NCBI GenBank assembly: GCA_913046335.1
Contig: CAJWSU010000041.1
Location: forward strand, 1 to 7,819
Length of the DNA: 7,819 nt
Source of the DNA: TMED109 sp002684605
GTDB lineage: Bacteria > Pseudomonadota > Alphaproteobacteria > TMED109
Direction: 5' to 3'
Below the pieces are notes generated by a model. The model saw only the letters and a list, made by a program, of their open reading frames with translations, was not told the origin of the DNA and ran no database searches. Each line of letters opens with the position of its first letter. Within the stretch, counting starts at the first letter, position 1. This document shows positions 5,916 to 7,819 of the stretch, one piece after another. The translations under genes and the position numbers were made by a program.

Positions 5916-7379
5916 ATGTATATAAAAAATTATAGCTCGAATTATTATATTGCTTTATTTCTTTTTACTGTTTTCGTAATAAGAACATTTCTTTGGCAAG
6001 CGGCTGGCTTAGATTTGTCATTCGATGAAGCTCAATATTGGACCTGGTCTCTAAATCCTGCATGGGGCTATTACTCAAAACCGCCATTTTTATCATGGCT
6101 AATAAAAGGCTTTACATCCTTATGTGGTCATTCTGAATTTTGTATTAGAGTGGGGTCACCTATATTACATTCTTTATCAGCATTTTTTATTGCGTTAACA
6201 GCTTCTAATTTTCAGCCCAATAAGAATAAAAAATTTATCGGGTTTATTGCTGCATCTATATGGATTTTAATACCTGGTATAAGCCTATCTTCAGGCTTCA
6301 TCAGTACTGATGTTGCATTATTATTTTTTACTTCTATTGCATTGTGGTCATTTAGTAAAATTTTACTAAATGAGAATAGTTTTATGTATTATTTTATATT
6401 CTGTTTGTCGCTCTCATTAGGTTTTCTGTCTAAATATGCTATTATTTATTTTATTATAGGTATTGTCTTAGCTATAATTTTGGATAGGTTTATATATAGA
6501 AATATAAAGAATAGCTTTTCAAAACTATCTTTAGTCTTAATATTCTTTGGTTTTATAATAATTATTTTTCAGCATTTAAATTGGAATTATAGAAATAGTT
6601 TTATAACTGCTCAGCATACTTTATCTAATGCTAATATAGGAGGAGAAGGAAATAGTTTTAAGAATCTATTTAAATTCTTTTTTGATCAATTCTTTGTTTT
6701 TGGTCCGTTATCATTTTTGTTACTATTAATTACATTTTTTAAATATAAGAGAGTCTCTTTAGAAGAAAAAATATTGATATTTTTAACATTTACTCCTTTA
6801 ATATTAGTTTTATTTCAGGCTTTTATGTCAAGGGCCCACGCAAACTGGGCGGCAATAGCATATGTGCCAGGCACAGTATTAATCGCTATACAAATAATTA
6901 ATTATTGGGAAGAAAAACGAAAGATTTATTTTGGTATTGTATCTATTGGTATAATATTTATGATTTTAATTCCTCTATCTGGAGTGTATAATTTTGGAAT
7001 AGATCCGTATAAAAAAAATAGAGGCTGGGCTGATTTAGGCGTAGAAATAACAAATATATATACATCATATCCTAGTGCTGTTCTTGTAACAGATGATAGA
7101 AGAGTGATGGCAGAGGCACTATATTATATGAAAAATAAGCCCCAAAAATGGGTTAGATGGAACGCAGATGGTTATATACATGATCATTATGAGTTAGTCA
7201 CAAAACATAATGATTTAAAATCTGAAATTGGATTAATGGTTTCTTCAGAACCGAGTAACGATCATTTTGTTCTAAGCTTTAAAAAAGTTACATTTTTAAA
7301 AAACATATACCGGGTAGAGGCTAAAGATAAGAATAAGGAGTATAAAGTATGGCTTTTAGAGGGCTACAAAAATCGATAG
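5916..7379 (+). CDS. ArnT-like membrane glycosyltransferase (GT39/PMT_2, GT-C fold)
   Basis: This enzyme would move a sugar from a polyprenyl-phosphate donor to an acceptor such as lipid A, LPS core or protein on the periplasmic side of the inner membrane. The 487-residue protein has the GT-C plan: about ten or more membrane helices through residue ~355, then a soluble, probably periplasmic, C-terminal domain (about 360-487). The first periplasmic loop carries LSFDEAQYWTWS with the acidic pair D37/E38, then WGYYSKPPFLSWLI (50-63). STDVALLFF (130-138) and SRAHANWAAIAY (305-316) also match ArnT/PMT-type proteins. ATG 5916 lies six bases after the LAB_N stop and has no clear Shine-Dalgarno. No other early Met fits, so coupling to the gene before it is likely. 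Family and fold are secure. Donor sugar and acceptor are not, so I assign no arnT symbol. Confidence 0.92.
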   Translation: MYIKNYSSNYYIALFLFTVFVIRTFLWQAAGLDLSFDEAQYWTWSLNPAWGYYSKPPFLSWLIKGFTSLCGHSEFCIRVGSPILHSLSAFFIALTASNFQPNKNKKFIGFIAASIWILIPGISLSSGFISTDVALLFFTSIALWSFSKILLNENSFMYYFIFCLSLSLGFLSKYAIIYFIIGIVLAIILDRFIYRNIKNSFSKLSLVLIFFGFIIIIFQHLNWNYRNSFITAQHTLSNANIGGEGNSFKNLFKFFFDQFFVFGPLSFLLLLITFFKYKRVSLEEKILIFLTFTPLILVLFQAFMSRAHANWAAIAYVPGTVLIAIQIINYWEEKRKIYFGIVSIGIIFMILIPLSGVYNFGIDPYKKNRGWADLGVEITNIYTSYPSAVLVTDDRRVMAEALYYMKNKPQKWVRWNADGYIHDHYELVTKHNDLKSEIGLMVSSEPSNDHFVLSFKKVTFLKNIYRVEAKDKNKEYKVWLLEGYKNR

Positions 7380-7396
7380 GATTATTATATTATAAT

Positions 7397-7400
7397 AGGA
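7397..7400 (+). promoter_or_regulatory. Ribosome binding site deciding the start of the last gene
   Basis: AGGA lies ten bases before ATG 7411 and thirteen before a second, adjacent ATG at 7414. The spacing favours 7411 slightly. The choice changes the protein by one residue only. Confidence 0.4.
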
Positions 7401-7410
7401 AAATTTGCTA

Positions 7411-7819
7411 ATGATGAGAATTGAGGACTGGAAAGAAGATGACCTTTCTGAAGAACAATTAAGTGTTTATAAGGAGATTATAAAGGGCCCAAGAGGTAAA
7501 GTAGTGGGGCCTCTTAAAATTTGGCTTAATAATGCTGAGTTTGCATCATGCGCACAAGCTCTAGGAAAATACGCCCGATATGAAAGCAATTTGACTACTG
7601 CCTTATCTGAACTTATTATCATTACTACTGGAAGGTGTTGGTCATCAAATTTTGAATGGGAACAGCATGCCCCATTAGCTAAAAAAGCAGGAATTAATAT
7701 TAAGTATATTAATCAAATAGCTAGTGCAAATAGACCAATTTTTGAAAATCATGAGCAACAGGCGGTATATGATTTTACAGCTGAAGCTAACATTAAAAAA
7801 AATGTTTCTGATAAAGTAT
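7411..7819 (+). CDS. Carboxymuconolactone decarboxylase-family protein (5' part, cut by window end)
   Basis: The frame is open from ATG 7411 to the window end, giving 136 codons. The protein begins MMRIEDWKEDDLSEEQ. The domain (from about residue 28) reads GPLKIWLNNAEFASCAQALG, then YESNLTTALSELIIITTGRCW, then FEWEQHAPLAKKAGI (81-95). This is the helical CMD/AhpD-like pattern with its characteristic EW-x-x-H (82-86). The AhpD redox CxxC is absent: Cys76 is followed by WSS, so alkylhydroperoxidase chemistry of the AhpD type is unlikely. True gamma-carboxymuconolactone decarboxylases act in protocatechuate breakdown, but most family members are uncharacterised, and nothing here points to aromatic catabolism. 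It follows the GT39 gene by 31 bases on the same strand, so co-transcription is plausible but a functional link is not evident. Family call firm, reaction unknown. Confidence 0.85.
   Translation, partial: MMRIEDWKEDDLSEEQLSVYKEIIKGPRGKVVGPLKIWLNNAEFASCAQALGKYARYESNLTTALSELIIITTGRCWSSNFEWEQHAPLAKKAGINIKYINQIASANRPIFENHEQQAVYDFTAEANIKKNVSDKV

Noticed and set aside
6637..6645. Strong Shine-Dalgarno-like TAGGAGGAG inside the GT39 gene
   Set aside because: No start codon follows at a suitable distance. The bases are explained by the codons for Ile-Gly-Gly-Glu.
7391..7396. Perfect TATAAT hexamer between the GT39 gene and the CMD-family gene, a possible -10 box
   Set aside because: No convincing -35 hexamer lies about 17 bases upstream, and such hexamers are common by chance in this AT-rich sequence.

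Overview
The window is a gene-dense, AT-rich (about 30% GC by eye) stretch of bacterial DNA with every gene on the + strand. It reads as one long transcription unit. Neighbouring genes overlap by 1 or 4 bases or are separated by gaps of about 1 to 31 bases. No terminator and no convincing promoter is visible inside the window. The standard bacterial code fits: Trp is TGG and TGA works as a stop. The organism is probably a low-GC proteobacterium. Motifs in CcmE (MPPEVAEALKKTG after the haem-binding HDENY) and CcmH (LRCLVCQNQS) look alphaproteobacterial to me. The collinear order ccmD-E-F-G-H-I is the order familiar from Gammaproteobacteria, so the taxonomic call is tentative.

Region 1 (1-4855) is the distal part of a System I cytochrome c maturation (ccm) operon: the 3' end of ccmD, then complete ccmE, ccmF, ccmG, ccmH and ccmI. 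The visible signatures are intact: the CcmE haem-binding His, the CcmF WWD domain and four histidines, the CcmG WCVPC thioredoxin motif, the CcmH RCLVC motif, and the two-helix plus TPR layout of CcmI. CcmD and CcmE handle haem-CcmE. CcmF and CcmH, with CcmI, form the haem lyase. CcmG and CcmH reduce the apocytochrome CXXCH cysteines. The upstream genes ccmABC presumably lie just outside the window.

Region 2 (4867-7379) is a three-gene envelope glycosylation module: a soluble polyprenyl-phosphate glycosyltransferase (GT2, DPM1/ArnC type), a 95-residue LAB_N membrane protein, and an ArnT-like GT39 membrane glycosyltransferase. The likely logic is that GT2 charges a lipid-phosphate carrier with a sugar in the cytoplasm, the small membrane protein assists or anchors, and GT39 transfers the sugar to lipid A or another envelope acceptor on the periplasmic side. 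The sugar and acceptor cannot be read from sequence.

Region 3 (7411 to the window end) is the first 136 codons of a carboxymuconolactone decarboxylase-family protein, cut by the window edge.

The most striking feature not explained by the genes is a perfect inverted repeat inside ccmI (4580-4623), with two 21-base arms around a 2-base centre, in frame in a TPR coding segment. The rest looks like an ordinary, well-conserved operon. I did not find a clear novel system.
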